Shown: positions 35,208-43,640 of the stretch, piece by piece | Layout of the letters: every line of letters starts with the position of its first letter | Numbering within the stretch: the first letter of the stretch is position 1 | NCBI GenBank assembly: GCA_003152075.1 | Contig: PLZG01000086.1 | Span: 601 to 64,600, forward strand | DNA: 64,000 nucleotides | Origin: a candidate division FCPU426 bacterium | GTDB taxonomy: Bacteria; Oederibacteriota; Muellerivitia; Muellerivitales; Muellerivitaceae | Reading direction: 5' to 3' | Position numbers and translations under genes: made by a program | Notes under the pieces: model-generated | Database searches by the model: none | The model's input: the letters and a program-made list of their open reading frames with translations, nothing else | What the model was told of the DNA's origin: nothing

Positions 35208-37283
35208 TTGGAGAACCCCCAAAAGCCTTCGCAGGGGCTGACTCATCCACTCACTGGCTGGCTAATTCCTCCGCTCAACGGTTGGCCCTTGGCCCTCGAC
35301 CGTGCTCCCTTGTTTCTCTCGGTTCTCCTACTTTTCTCTATTCCGTTTATCACCCAAATTGAGGGGGCTGATCCCCTCTATCCCAAATTGGCGCTCACCC
35401 AAATCCTGATTTCGCTCATGCTTTGCGTGTGGGCTTTGAAAATCCTGCTCACGGGACAGCTCATTTGGGTGCAAACAAAAGCCCATTTATTTCTCGGGGC
35501 CTTGATGGGTTGGGTTTTAATTACCATTATTTTTTCACAGTATTCAGGGGTTGGATGGATAGCCCTCAATCATTGGGTTTGTTTTCCGCTTTGGTACCTG
35601 CTTCTAACTTTGACCATAGTTGAAGCGTGGAAAGCGGAAAACATCATCATTGTTTTCCTCCTGGCGGGATTAGGAACCAGCGGTTGGGCCATCCGCCAAG
35701 CCCTCGGCTTGGGCGGCGGGGTCTGGCTTCAAATTGTGAAAAACCAGTTTGGCGGACGGGTAACAGCCGGGATGGGGAACCCTGATTTTTTATCGGGTTA
35801 CCTTCTTTTGGTTTGGCCCCTGGCCTTGGCTTTGTTTGTCCGCTCCCGACATTTGGTAACAAGGGTGTTTTGGTCCGGGGTGATGGTTCTAAGCCTTGCT
35901 TCCATTCTTTGGGCCGGAAGCAAGGCGGGTTGGCTGGGTTTGGTGCTGGGGGCTTTGGTTTTCGCTTTTTGTTATTTTGGCCGTGGCGCGATAGGAAAAT
36001 CCGGTTTAAAAATTTTGGCCATCGCGGTGTTGACCATTTTCATTTCGCTTTTCTTCACGCCTATGTCCAACCGTTTGAAAGGTTTGGCCGATCCCCAAAA
36101 TGAATCGACATGGTTCAGGGCAACCGTATGGAAAGGCGTGGTGGAAATGATAAAGGCCCATCCTTTTACAGGAACAGGGTTCGGGACTTTTGAAACAGCC
36201 TATCCGGCCTACCGGCCCGCCTCGCTCATGATGCGTCAAACCCAAAGAAGCTACGCCGTGGATCACGCCCACAACTGGATTCTCGAATGGACGGCTGAAA
36301 CGGGCTTCTTGGGGTTGGCTCTTTTGCTTGGCTTTTGGTGGTGTGTACTGGCCCAATGGTGGAAACTTTTTTCCGCTAACGCCATTCCCCGGACATTGGG
36401 CGCGGGGGTCTTTGCCGCCTTTGCTGGGGTAGCCATCGACAATCTTTTTGACGTCAATAGTTACTTGCCCAGTACCCTTGTTCCCCTTTTGATGTTGGCG
36501 GCCCTGCCGGTGGCCCTGTCCCAGAGGTTTTATCGGATGCAGGGTTTTCCGATTCAATACAAAGAGTTCGACCTCTCGGCCAAGAGGATTTACCTTTTAC
36601 CCTTGGCCCTTTTGGTCGCGGGGTTGGCCGTCCTTCAAATAAAGGGAGCTTTTCAGGGCCAGTTAGCCGACGTGGAGTTGAAAAAAGCGGCCTCGGCTTC
36701 CCAGTTGGGGAAATGGGACGAGGCCATCGCCTTTTATAACAATACTTTGGGCATGGATCCCCGGAATATCACGGCCAGGTATTTCAGGAGCTCGGTTTTT
36801 TTTGATCGGGGCAAGGAGGGGGATATGGAAAAGGCTCTAGCTGATTTAGAGGCCGTAAGCAAGGTGGCCCCCGATTATGTCCTGCTCCATTTTAAAAAAT
36901 ACGAGGTGTTAAGCCAGTTAAACCGTTTAGAGGAAGCCGAGACCGAGTTGAAGAGGGCCGTGAGCTTGGACCCCATGCTGATTTTTCTGCTGGATGATTT
37001 TAAGAAGGCTCGCGACTTGACCTCGGAGGGTAAATTTTCCATGGCGTTTGTCCTGTATCAAAATTTATATTTGGATTATCCTACCTGCGTTCCAAAGATC
37101 ATCGACTACGCCAACTGTTTTGCGCTCACCCACGAATACGCCTCGGCCATCAATCTTTACCGCCACGCTTTGGAATTAGACCCTGGCAACGTCAAAGCCC
37201 TTTATGATTTGCGAAAGGTTTATGAAGCCCAGAAAAAGGTTGGGGATTCAAAGAGAAATGTGTTTGGACACGAATTGAATTGA
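35208..37283 (+). CDS. O-antigen ligase/polymerase-like membrane protein with C-terminal TPR domain
   Basis: The first ~450 residues hold about ten hydrophobic segments and the Wzy_C/O-antigen ligase core. The conserved periplasmic loop includes HPFTGTGFGTFETAYPAYRP and the essential-type HAHNWILEWTAETGFLGL. Residues ~480-690 are TPR repeats (LGKWDEAIAFYNNTLGMDPR, YASAINLYRHALELDPGN). Such fusions attach or polymerise surface glycans or glycosylate pilins; the substrate cannot be told. It begins 23 bases after purM, within the purine block, which is unusual. TTG start with AAGGA about ten bases upstream. A REP-like element follows. Confidence 0.85.
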   Translation: MENPQKPSQGLTHPLTGWLIPPLNGWPLALDRAPLFLSVLLLFSIPFITQIEGADPLYPKLALTQILISLMLCVWALKILLTGQLIWVQTKAHLFLGALMGWVLITIIFSQYSGVGWIALNHWVCFPLWYLLLTLTIVEAWKAENIIIVFLLAGLGTSGWAIRQALGLGGGVWLQIVKNQFGGRVTAGMGNPDFLSGYLLLVWPLALALFVRSRHLVTRVFWSGVMVLSLASILWAGSKAGWLGLVLGALVFAFCYFGRGAIGKSGLKILAIAVLTIFISLFFTPMSNRLKGLADPQNESTWFRATVWKGVVEMIKAHPFTGTGFGTFETAYPAYRPASLMMRQTQRSYAVDHAHNWILEWTAETGFLGLALLLGFWWCVLAQWWKLFSANAIPRTLGAGVFAAFAGVAIDNLFDVNSYLPSTLVPLLMLAALPVALSQRFYRMQGFPIQYKEFDLSAKRIYLLPLALLVAGLAVLQIKGAFQGQLADVELKKAASASQLGKWDEAIAFYNNTLGMDPRNITARYFRSSVFFDRGKEGDMEKALADLEAVSKVAPDYVLLHFKKYEVLSQLNRLEEAETELKRAVSLDPMLIFLLDDFKKARDLTSEGKFSMAFVLYQNLYLDYPTCVPKIIDYANCFALTHEYASAINLYRHALELDPGNVKALYDLRKVYEAQKKVGDSKRNVFGHELN

Positions 37284-37304
37284 TGGTGGTTTTAAGATTT
37301 TTTT

Positions 37305-37340
37305 CCCCTCGCCCCTTGCGGGAGAGGGTAGGGTGAGGGG
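37305..37340. repeat. REP-like palindromic element
   Basis: CCCCTCGCCCCTTGCGG followed by GAGAGGGTAGGGTGAGGGG forms an imperfect GC-rich palindrome with outer arms CCCCTC/GAGGGG. It resembles the CCCTCTCCC-type intergenic repeats common in many bacterial chromosomes, and lies in the 99-base gap before purN. Confidence 0.6.
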
Positions 37341-37382
37341 TGGCTTCGCACGCAGTCGTTATCAACGATTAGGGGTATCAAA

Positions 37383-38006
37383 TTGATTAAAATCGCAATT
37401 TTTGCCTCAGGGGGTGGTTCCAACCTCCAAGCCCTGATTGATGCCCAGGATGTGGGCCTGTTTAAGGGCAAAATCGCATTGATTTTCTCCAATGTGCCTG
37501 AATCTGGCGCCATGGAAAAGGGCGAGAATGAGCGCATCGAATCGGTTGCCATCGCTAGCAAAGGATACCCGGGTAGCCGGGAAGAATACGATGCCGAGGT
37601 CTTACGCCTGTGCGAGTCAAAGAAGATTGACCTGGTCTGCTTAGCTGGGTATATGCGTATCCTGACGCCGGTTCTGATAAAGCCATACCTCTATAAGATG
37701 ATGAACATCCACCCAGGTTTGCTCCCCATGTTCGGTGGTGAGGGAATGTATGGCCACCATGTGCATGAGGCCGTAATTACGGCGAAAGAGAATGAATCGG
37801 GCGCCACTGTGCATTTTGTTACTGAAGGTGTTGATGCGGGACCAATTATTCTTCAGGGAAACGTGAAGGTTCAGTCGAATGATACACCCGAAACTCTTGC
37901 TGAGAGGGTTTTGAAAGTGGAGCATCAAATTTATCCCGAGGCAGTAAGGCTGTTTTGTGAGGGGAAGATTAAAGTTGTTGATGGTCGGGTTCGAATTCTA
38001 AATTGA
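37383..38006 (+). CDS. purN: phosphoribosylglycinamide formyltransferase (folate-dependent)
   Basis: PurN formylates GAR with 10-formyl-THF. The 207-residue protein has the N-terminal ASGGGSNLQALIDA phosphate-binding loop and the catalytic triad region: MNIHPGLLP (Asn and His) and TEGVDAGPIILQ (Asp). YGHHVHEAVI lies between them. The start is TTG with AGGGGT upstream. purH starts nine bases after the stop, so purN, purH and purD form a tight unit. Confidence 0.95.
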   Translation: MIKIAIFASGGGSNLQALIDAQDVGLFKGKIALIFSNVPESGAMEKGENERIESVAIASKGYPGSREEYDAEVLRLCESKKIDLVCLAGYMRILTPVLIKPYLYKMMNIHPGLLPMFGGEGMYGHHVHEAVITAKENESGATVHFVTEGVDAGPIILQGNVKVQSNDTPETLAERVLKVEHQIYPEAVRLFCEGKIKVVDGRVRILN

Positions 38007-38015
38007 GGAGCGGAC

Positions 38016-39590
38016 ATGGCAGAAGATAAAGTGAAAATCAAACGGGCTTTATTGAGCGTTTCGGACAAAGCGGGACTCATTGAATTTGCGAAGGAACTGG
38101 TTGCCAATGGTGTGGAACTTATTTCCACAGGTGGAACGGCCAAGGCCATCAAGGATGCTGGACTACCCGTCAAGGATATCTCCGAAGTTACAGGATTCCC
38201 CGAAATGTTGGACGGGAGGGTCAAGACTCTGCACCCGGTGGTACATGGGGGCTTGCTATCCCTGCGGGATAATAAAGAACACATGGATACCATTGCCAAG
38301 CACAACATCAAGCCCATCGACCTGGTTTGTGTGAACCTATATCCCTTTGAAGCCACCATTTCCAAACCCAACGTGGAATTGGACCATGCTATCGAAAATA
38401 TTGATATTGGCGGGCCTTCTATGATTCGATCTGCCTCCAAAAATTACCGAAGCGTGACAGTGATTGTGTCGCCTGCACGCTATGCCGACGTTATCAAGGA
38501 AATGAAAGAGAATGACGGCGCGACAACCTTCAAATTACGTCAGGAATTAGCCATTGAGGCCTTTGGAAACACTTCTCGTTATGACGGGATGATTCATGAG
38601 TATCTACACAAGCGGTTATCCGAGAAGAAGTGGCCCGATGTTTTCACTTTGTCGGGAATAAAGCTTCAGGAAATGCGCTATGGAGAGAATCCACACCAGC
38701 CAGCCGCATTCTATAAAGATCGGGCGAATAACATGCCAACTATCGTTAATGGTAAGCAGTTACAGGGCAAAGAGCTTTCGTACAACAACATTATGGACGC
38801 TGATTCGGCCCTGATGATCGTGAAGGAGTTTGATGAGCCTGCAGCCACCATTATTAAGCACACTAACCCCTGTGGAACGGCTATAGGTAAAGATGTTCAA
38901 GACGCCTTCGTTAAAGCCCTTGAAGCCGATCCCTTGTCTGCTTTTGGGGGTATTGTGGCGGTCAATCGCCCGGTTGATGAGAAGACCGCTCAGATTATTT
39001 TAGAAAAGCTCAGTTTCTTTGAAATCATGTTAGCCCCTTCTTTTGACGCGGGTGCGTTGAAAGCGTTCGAAGCCCGTAAAAATCTCCGAGTTATGACTTT
39101 GGAAGGTTTAGGCAAATCAAAAGAAATAGTACCGGGATACCATTTGCGCCGGGTAGAAGGTGGATTCCTAGTGCAGGAATTTGACCAGGCCGTGGAAGAT
39201 AAGGCGCTCTATAAGGTTGTCTCCGAAAAACAACCCGATCCTAAATTGGCCAAGGAAATGGAATTTGGTTGGAAGCTGGTAAAACATGTGAAGTCTAATG
39301 CCATCGTTTTGGTGAAGGATGGAGTTTCAGTTGGGGTAGGCGCCGGTCAAATGAACCGGGTGGGTTCATTGGTCATCGCTATCCAACAGGCGGGGGACAA
39401 AGCCAAGGGAAGTGTGATGGCTTCCGACGCTCTCTTGCCGTTTCGGGATTCGGTAGATGCCTGCGCCAAAGCGGGAATCGTGGCCATCATTCAAACTGGT
39501 GGAAGCGTGCGAGATAAAGAAGTAATCGAAGCCGCTAATCAGCATGGTATTCCGATGATCTTTACTAGCTACAGACACTTTAAACACTAA
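38016..39590 (+). CDS. purH: bifunctional AICAR transformylase/IMP cyclohydrolase
   Basis: PurH performs the last two steps to IMP. Residues ~1-195 form the MGS-like IMP cyclohydrolase domain (ALLSVSDKAGLIEFAKEL, STGGTAKAIKDAG, LDGRVKTLHPVVHGG). Residues ~200-524 form the transformylase with ENPHQPAAFY, IIKHTNPCGTAIG and SAFGGIVAVNRPVD. Length is normal at 524 residues. ATG with GGAG upstream; purD follows after 14 bases. Confidence 0.97.
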   Translation: MAEDKVKIKRALLSVSDKAGLIEFAKELVANGVELISTGGTAKAIKDAGLPVKDISEVTGFPEMLDGRVKTLHPVVHGGLLSLRDNKEHMDTIAKHNIKPIDLVCVNLYPFEATISKPNVELDHAIENIDIGGPSMIRSASKNYRSVTVIVSPARYADVIKEMKENDGATTFKLRQELAIEAFGNTSRYDGMIHEYLHKRLSEKKWPDVFTLSGIKLQEMRYGENPHQPAAFYKDRANNMPTIVNGKQLQGKELSYNNIMDADSALMIVKEFDEPAATIIKHTNPCGTAIGKDVQDAFVKALEADPLSAFGGIVAVNRPVDEKTAQIILEKLSFFEIMLAPSFDAGALKAFEARKNLRVMTLEGLGKSKEIVPGYHLRRVEGGFLVQEFDQAVEDKALYKVVSEKQPDPKLAKEMEFGWKLVKHVKSNAIVLVKDGVSVGVGAGQMNRVGSLVIAIQQAGDKAKGSVMASDALLPFRDSVDACAKAGIVAIIQTGGSVRDKEVIEAANQHGIPMIFTSYRHFKH

Positions 39591-39604
39591 CCCCGGAGGG
39601 TTTT

Positions 39605-40870
39605 GTGGACATTCTTGTAGTTGGTAGCGGTGGCCGGGAGCACGCTATGTGCTGGGCCCTGTCGAAATCCAAACGCCAACCGAAACTTTTTTGCGCCCCA
39701 GGTAATGCTGGAATTGCTGAATTGGCAGAGTGTGTGGATATCAAGGTTGTGGATATCTCCGGCCTGGTGAATTGGTGCAAAGAACATAAACCCACCCTGA
39801 TTGTGATTGGCCCAGAGATTCCACTGTGTCTGGGTTTAGCCGATGAGTTAATCAAGGAAGGTTTCCAGGTTTTTGGTCCCACAAAGGACGGGGCTCAAAT
39901 GGAAGGTAGTAAGGATTTCACTAAAAAAATCCTGTTGGATAACCATATTCCCACCGCCAAAGCCGCAACCTTTACCGACTACGAGGGTGCCCTTTCCTAC
40001 GTTCGCTCACAAGGCGCTCCGATTGTTATTAAAGCCGATGGATTAGCTGCTGGAAAGGGAGTGACTGTCTGCGAAACCGTTGCCCAAGCCGAGGCGGCTC
40101 TGGAAGAATCAATGAACAAGAAGGTCTTCGGGGCGGCTGGTAATAAGGTAGTCATCGAGGAGTTCCTTGAGGGGGAAGAGGCCTCCATACTGGCCTTTGT
40201 GGACGGTGAAAGCATCATCCCCATGGTGAGCGCTCAAGACCACAAGCGTGTATTTGATGGGGACACGGGTCCCAATACGGGCGGCATGGGTGCCTACTCA
40301 CCGGCTCCGGTCATTACCGAAAAACTAAATGCCGAAATCTTGGAAAAAATCTTAAAACCAACGGTTGCGGCTTTAAAAAAAATGGGGATTACTTACAAAG
40401 GAGTTCTCTACGCGGGCTTGATGATTACCAAAGAAGGTCCTAAGGTGATTGAGTATAACTGCCGCTTTGGGGATCCCGAGACTCAGGTGGTTTTGCCTAG
40501 GTTGAAGACTGATTTTGTGAACATCTGCATGGCAGTGGCACAGGGGAAGCTTTCCCATTTGAAGATCGAATGGGATGAAAGACCCGCCGCCTGCGTAGTA
40601 ATGGCTTCGGAGGGCTATCCGGGGAATTATCCCAAGGGAAAGGTCATTACAGGCTTGGCAGAAGCAAAGAAGAAAAGTAACGTCTCTGTTTTTCACGCAG
40701 GAACGGCCTTAAAAGACGGAAAAGTTGTTACCTCGGGCGGTCGGGTACTTTGTGTAACTGGGGTAGGGAAGAACATTAAAGAAGCCCTTGAAAATGCCTA
40801 TAGTGGAGTAAAAGAGATTCGTTTCGATGGCGCCCATTACCGGAAGGATATCGGTTGGCGAGCGAGATAA
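39605..40870 (+). CDS. purD: phosphoribosylamine--glycine ligase
   Basis: PurD joins phosphoribosylamine and glycine with ATP. The 421-residue ATP-grasp enzyme shows the N-terminal VGSGGREHAMCWALS, CAPGNAGIAELAECVDI, ATP-grasp KADGLAAGKGVTVC, and PNTGGMGAYSPAPVIT followed by YNCRFGDPETQVVLPRL. The start is GTG with GGAGGG four bases upstream. It closes the M-N-H-D block. Confidence 0.97.
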   Translation: MDILVVGSGGREHAMCWALSKSKRQPKLFCAPGNAGIAELAECVDIKVVDISGLVNWCKEHKPTLIVIGPEIPLCLGLADELIKEGFQVFGPTKDGAQMEGSKDFTKKILLDNHIPTAKAATFTDYEGALSYVRSQGAPIVIKADGLAAGKGVTVCETVAQAEAALEESMNKKVFGAAGNKVVIEEFLEGEEASILAFVDGESIIPMVSAQDHKRVFDGDTGPNTGGMGAYSPAPVITEKLNAEILEKILKPTVAALKKMGITYKGVLYAGLMITKEGPKVIEYNCRFGDPETQVVLPRLKTDFVNICMAVAQGKLSHLKIEWDERPAACVVMASEGYPGNYPKGKVITGLAEAKKKSNVSVFHAGTALKDGKVVTSGGRVLCVTGVGKNIKEALENAYSGVKEIRFDGAHYRKDIGWRAR

Positions 40871-40872
40871 AT

Positions 40873-40896
40873 CTTAATTTACTACTGAAAATTAAG
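40873..40896 (+). terminator. weak AT-rich hairpin after purD
   Basis: CTTAATTT and AAATTAAG form an eight-base stem three bases after the purD stop, followed only by GCG-free CGTTTCTCT with no clear T run. It could be a weak terminator or mRNA end stabiliser. Confidence 0.3.
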
Positions 40897-40963
40897 CGTT
40901 TCTCTGAGAAAATTGACTATGTAACCTGTTAGGTGAACGAAGTGGAAGGGCAACTGAAAGAAA

Positions 40964-41629
40964 ATGGAAAAGAACATGAGTGAAAAAACCAACATAAAAT
41001 CGCTTCCTTATTCCCCCGCTAATCTTCAGCAAGTGGCAAAGATTATCAAAGAGGGCGGAATAGCCATTTTCCCTACGGATACGGTTTATGATATTGGCTG
41101 TTCAGTGAAAAAGCCTGAGGCTTTAAAGAGAGTATTTAAAATCAAGGACAGGCCTTTGAGCCAGTCCCTTTCCATCCTTATTTCACGTCCCGAGGTAGCC
41201 CTGGAAATCGCCGATTTCAAGGACAAGGATCTTGATCTACTTAGGAAAATTTGGCCAGGCCCTTGGACACTCATCACAAAAGCCAAGGTGAACTTAGCCC
41301 AGGGGGGTGTTGGACCCGATGGCTCGGTTGCCCTTCGCTGCCCCGACCATGGCATTGCCTTGGAATTGCTTCGTACCGCTGGGGATACGCTGGCCGTTTC
41401 TAGTGCTAATTTTTCCGGAGGGAAAAGTCCTGTCCGGTTTGATGAAATCGACCCCGAAATCCTGGACCAGGTGGATGCGGCTTTAGACGCGGGTGTTTGT
41501 CCCTTAGGCGGGGAAACTGCCATTGCGCGTATCGAGAAAAAAAGAATTTCGATTGTCCGTACGGGTTGTGTGTCTAAAGACGAAGTAGCGAGAATAGAGA
41601 CTCTTTTATCCCAGTTGATTTCCGACTAA
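40964..41629 (+). CDS. tsaC: threonylcarbamoyl-AMP synthase (TsaC/YrdC type)
   Basis: This enzyme makes threonylcarbamoyl-AMP for the t6A37 modification of tRNAs. The 221 residues cover one YrdC domain (KEGGIAIFPTDTVYDIGCS, IKDRPLSQSLSILI, RCPDHGIALELL, LAVSSANFSGGKSP) and lack the extra Sua5 domain of Bacillus YwlC. Two in-frame ATGs (40964 and 40976) are possible; neither has a strong ribosome site. The order tsaC, ywlE, rpiB equals ywlC-ywlE-ywlF of Bacillus without ywlD. Confidence 0.92.
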   Translation: MEKNMSEKTNIKSLPYSPANLQQVAKIIKEGGIAIFPTDTVYDIGCSVKKPEALKRVFKIKDRPLSQSLSILISRPEVALEIADFKDKDLDLLRKIWPGPWTLITKAKVNLAQGGVGPDGSVALRCPDHGIALELLRTAGDTLAVSSANFSGGKSPVRFDEIDPEILDQVDAALDAGVCPLGGETAIARIEKKRISIVRTGCVSKDEVARIETLLSQLISD

Positions 41630-41656
41630 CTTAATCCCTTTTTGGGAGCAAAAGAG

Positions 41657-42109
41657 TTGCCGAAAAAGATCCTCTTTGTCTGTACTGGAAACACCTGCCG
41701 AAGCCCCATGGCTGAAGGATTGCTGAAAAAAATGGCGGCGGATAACCATTGGCCGGTGGAAGTTCAATCGGCTGGTTTGGCGGCTTTTGCGGGTGTTCCC
41801 CCTGCCCCCGAGGCCGTGGAGGCCTGCCAGGAAAAGGGAGTGGACCTCTCGTCTCATCAAACCCAGCCTCTTAGCAAAACATTGGTTATGGATAGCGACC
41901 TCATTTTGACCATGACGGCAAAGCACAAAGAGATGATTCTCAAGAAGATGCCAGCCCTCCAGGAAAAAGTCAGTTTATTTTCAGAGTTTGCGGATGTGGG
42001 AACGGAAGATATTGATGACCCGGTTGGGCAATCGGTCGAAGTGTATCGGAAAGTTCTTGGTCAAATGGAAGGCTACATTCAAAAAGCGGTGGGTAAATTA
42101 AAAGAATAA
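41657..42109 (+). CDS. ywlE: protein-arginine phosphatase YwlE (low-MW PTP fold)
   Basis: The LMW-PTP fold has its phosphate loop CTGNTCRSPMAEG at residue 9 and the acid DDPVGQS near 119. The residue before the second Cys is Thr, as in Bacillus YwlE, where this Thr is known to favour phospho-arginine; tyrosine phosphatases usually have Ile there (CxGNICRS). The C-terminal DPVGQSVEVYRK also resembles YwlE. With McsB at 11 kb this makes an eraser for arginine phosphorylation likely. TTG 41657 has GGGAG eight bases upstream; the track start 41642 lies before it. Tyrosine-phosphatase activity is the alternative. Confidence 0.85.
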   Translation: MPKKILFVCTGNTCRSPMAEGLLKKMAADNHWPVEVQSAGLAAFAGVPPAPEAVEACQEKGVDLSSHQTQPLSKTLVMDSDLILTMTAKHKEMILKKMPALQEKVSLFSEFADVGTEDIDDPVGQSVEVYRKVLGQMEGYIQKAVGKLKE

Positions 42110-42154
42110 AGTTGCCTTACTCTTGGGTTACTTTGGAACAAAAATGGGGTTAAC

Positions 42155-42607
42155 ATGAAAATAGCGATTGGGACGGACCACGCCGGTTTTGATACCAAAC
42201 AGGCTCTCGTCAAACATTTAAGCGGTGAGGGCTATCAGGTGGAGGATTTGGGTGCCTATAACTCGGAACCAAGTGATTATCCCCTTTTTGCCGAGAAGGT
42301 GGCGAAATCAGTGTCGTCGAAACAAGCCGACCGGGGCATCCTCATTTGCGGAAACGGCATTGGGATGTCAATCGTGGCTAATAAGTTTCCAGGGGTTCGG
42401 GCCGCCCTGGTCTTCACGGAGAAGATGGCAAAAGAAACCCGGGAACACAACGATTCAAACGTCCTTTCATTAGCGGGTCGAGACCTCCCGGTGGAAACCA
42501 ACTTGAAGCTGGCGGATATTTGGTTAAAAACTTCTTTTACCAATGTCGAACGGCACACCCGAAGAGTTGAAGAAATAAAAGACATCGAAAAAGCTGTCTC
42601 GAAATAG
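42155..42607 (+). CDS. rpiB: ribose-5-phosphate isomerase B
   Basis: RpiB interconverts ribose-5-phosphate and ribulose-5-phosphate, feeding PRPP for the purine genes nearby. The 150-residue protein shows MKIAIGTDHAGFDTKQALV, the catalytic-Cys loop GILICGNGIGMSIVANKFPG and the phosphate-binding HNDSNVLSLAGR, with late HTRRVEEI. GGGG lies upstream of the ATG. Neighbour order matches the Bacillus ywl region. Confidence 0.95.
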   Translation: MKIAIGTDHAGFDTKQALVKHLSGEGYQVEDLGAYNSEPSDYPLFAEKVAKSVSSKQADRGILICGNGIGMSIVANKFPGVRAALVFTEKMAKETREHNDSNVLSLAGRDLPVETNLKLADIWLKTSFTNVERHTRRVEEIKDIEKAVSK

Positions 42608-42621
42608 TGGGGTTATTTTAA

Positions 42622-43029
42622 ATGAACCGATGGATTCACCGATTTTTTGCCTTGATGGGTATGGTCTTGTTGACCGGCTGTTCCTTATCCCCTGAGGAAA
42701 AAGTAGCTCGGGAACAGTCCTTGAAACAAACCGTGGATTCCTTTTCCGATTCGGTGGTCCAACAGCGCTGGGATGAGGTTTTCAAGCTAACGGATGGAAG
42801 CTTTGAAAACGTGGATAAAATGAAAAACCATCTCGTGAAACCCTGGATCCAGGATTCCACCTTAACCAGCGGCCAAATCGCCTCCATGGCCTGGATTTCC
42901 GATACTATTGCCAAGGTGAAGTTGAATTGGACCTTTCAGACTGGAAGTGTCGAAAGCTTTTCCAGCGAGACTTTCGTTTGGGTTTGGAAGGGGAATAACT
43001 GGAAGTACCGTGGCCGATCGCTCCGTTAG
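42622..43029 (+). CDS. small lipoprotein, unknown function
   Basis: This 135-residue protein has a signal peptide and a clear lipobox (LLTGCSLS, Cys at ~20). The mature part has a helical stretch (EQSLKQTVDSFSDSVVQQRW) then WISDTIAKVKLNWTFQTGS and FVWVWKGNNWKYRG, a layout like NTF2-fold or DUF4878-type lipoproteins. I do not recognise the family. It lies 14 bases after rpiB and ends before a strong terminator, so it is probably the last gene of the tsaC-ywlE-rpiB unit. Confidence 0.8.
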   Translation: MNRWIHRFFALMGMVLLTGCSLSPEEKVAREQSLKQTVDSFSDSVVQQRWDEVFKLTDGSFENVDKMKNHLVKPWIQDSTLTSGQIASMAWISDTIAKVKLNWTFQTGSVESFSSETFVWVWKGNNWKYRGRSLR

Positions 43030-43044
43030 TACGGTTAACCTTTT

Positions 43045-43142
43045 GTTTTGAGTTTTAAGTGTTTAGTTTTAAGATGAAAAAAAAGCTACTCGGTTTTTGC
43101 CGAGTAGTTTTTTTTGTAAACTAAGAACTTCGAACTCAAAAC
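43045..43142. repeat. imperfect inverted repeat flanking the rpmB terminator
   Basis: The left arm GTTTTGAGTTTTAAG... (43045-43071) and the reverse complement of the right arm (43116-43142) agree at 21 of 27 bases by direct comparison. The arms bracket the terminator hairpin. Related sequence (GAACTTC units) occurs at 23.2 kb beside another hairpin. Confidence 0.5.
43077..43115. terminator. bidirectional Rho-independent terminator
   Basis: CTACTCGG-TTTTTG-CCGAGTAG is flanked by a run of A on the left and eight T on the right, so it works in both directions. It serves the lipoprotein gene on the plus strand and rpmB on the minus strand. Confidence 0.93.
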
Positions 43143-43161
43143 TACCATACTCCCGAAGGGT

Positions 43162-43434
43162 TTAGCTGGCGGTGGCGACGGGGGCGGGGGACGCTTTGCG
43201 GATAGCTTGGCGTTTTTGAACCTTGCCGGAACGAAGGCAACGGGTGCAAACCAGCACGCGCTGGGGACGGCCATTAATGATGGCGCGGATGGATTGCAAA
43301 TTCGCCATTTGACGGCGCAAATGAATGCCGGTGATGTTCAACCCGATTCCACCGGTCTTTTTGGGTTTACCCCGACGGGTGATCTTGCGCGCCTTGATGG
43401 GGCCTTTTGAGCAAATGTCACAAACTTGAGCCAT
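43162..43434 (-). CDS. rpmB: 50S ribosomal protein L28, zinc-binding form
   Basis: This is a structural protein of the large ribosomal subunit. At 90 residues it starts MAQVCDICSKGPIKAR and has the L28 core GLNITGIHLRRQMANLQSIR. Four cysteines (CDIC and CTRC) show the zinc-binding C+ form. A short Ala/Pro-rich tail (ASPAPVATAS) extends the C-terminus. GAGGAG precedes the ATG. It is a single-gene unit with its own promoter and terminator. Confidence 0.97.
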   Translation of the reverse strand: MAQVCDICSKGPIKARKITRRGKPKKTGGIGLNITGIHLRRQMANLQSIRAIINGRPQRVLVCTRCLRSGKVQKRQAIRKASPAPVATAS

Positions 43435-43469
43435 GGAAATACTCCTCTTTTCTTGAACAACGAGGGCGC

Positions 43470-43499
43470 ATTATAAGCAAAGGGTTTCAAGATAAACAA
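43470..43499 (-). promoter_or_regulatory. promoter for rpmB
   Basis: On the minus strand TTGTTT (3/6), 18-base spacer, perfect TATAAT followed by GCGCCC, ~35 bases before the ATG. Confidence 0.6.
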
Positions 43500-43546
43500 G
43501 TATTTTTCCCCTAAAACCCCTTAGAATCACCCATAAACCCATTGCA

Positions 43547-43612
43547 GGGGCGGCCCCGTGAACCGTTCCACTGTTGGCCCGTTTAGGTGCCCTGGGTGGG
43601 CCAGGCCCACCC
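43547..43612. repeat. REP-like palindromes upstream of recG
   Basis: Two GC-rich palindromes: GGGGCGGCCCC (43547-43557) and GGGTGGGCC-A-GGCCCACCC (43594-43612, nine-base perfect arms). The second runs into the artificial N-terminus of the recG track ORF. Confidence 0.6.
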
Positions 43613-43640
43613 TACCGCATGGTTTAACCTGAGGTATCGA

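Noticed and set aside
36006-36557. 183-residue minus-strand ORF opposite the ligase gene
   Set aside because: Antisense shadow of the Wzy_C region; no motif.
43587-43640. N-terminal extension of recG
   Set aside because: It translates a GC-rich palindromic repeat; ATG 43641 has a proper ribosome site.
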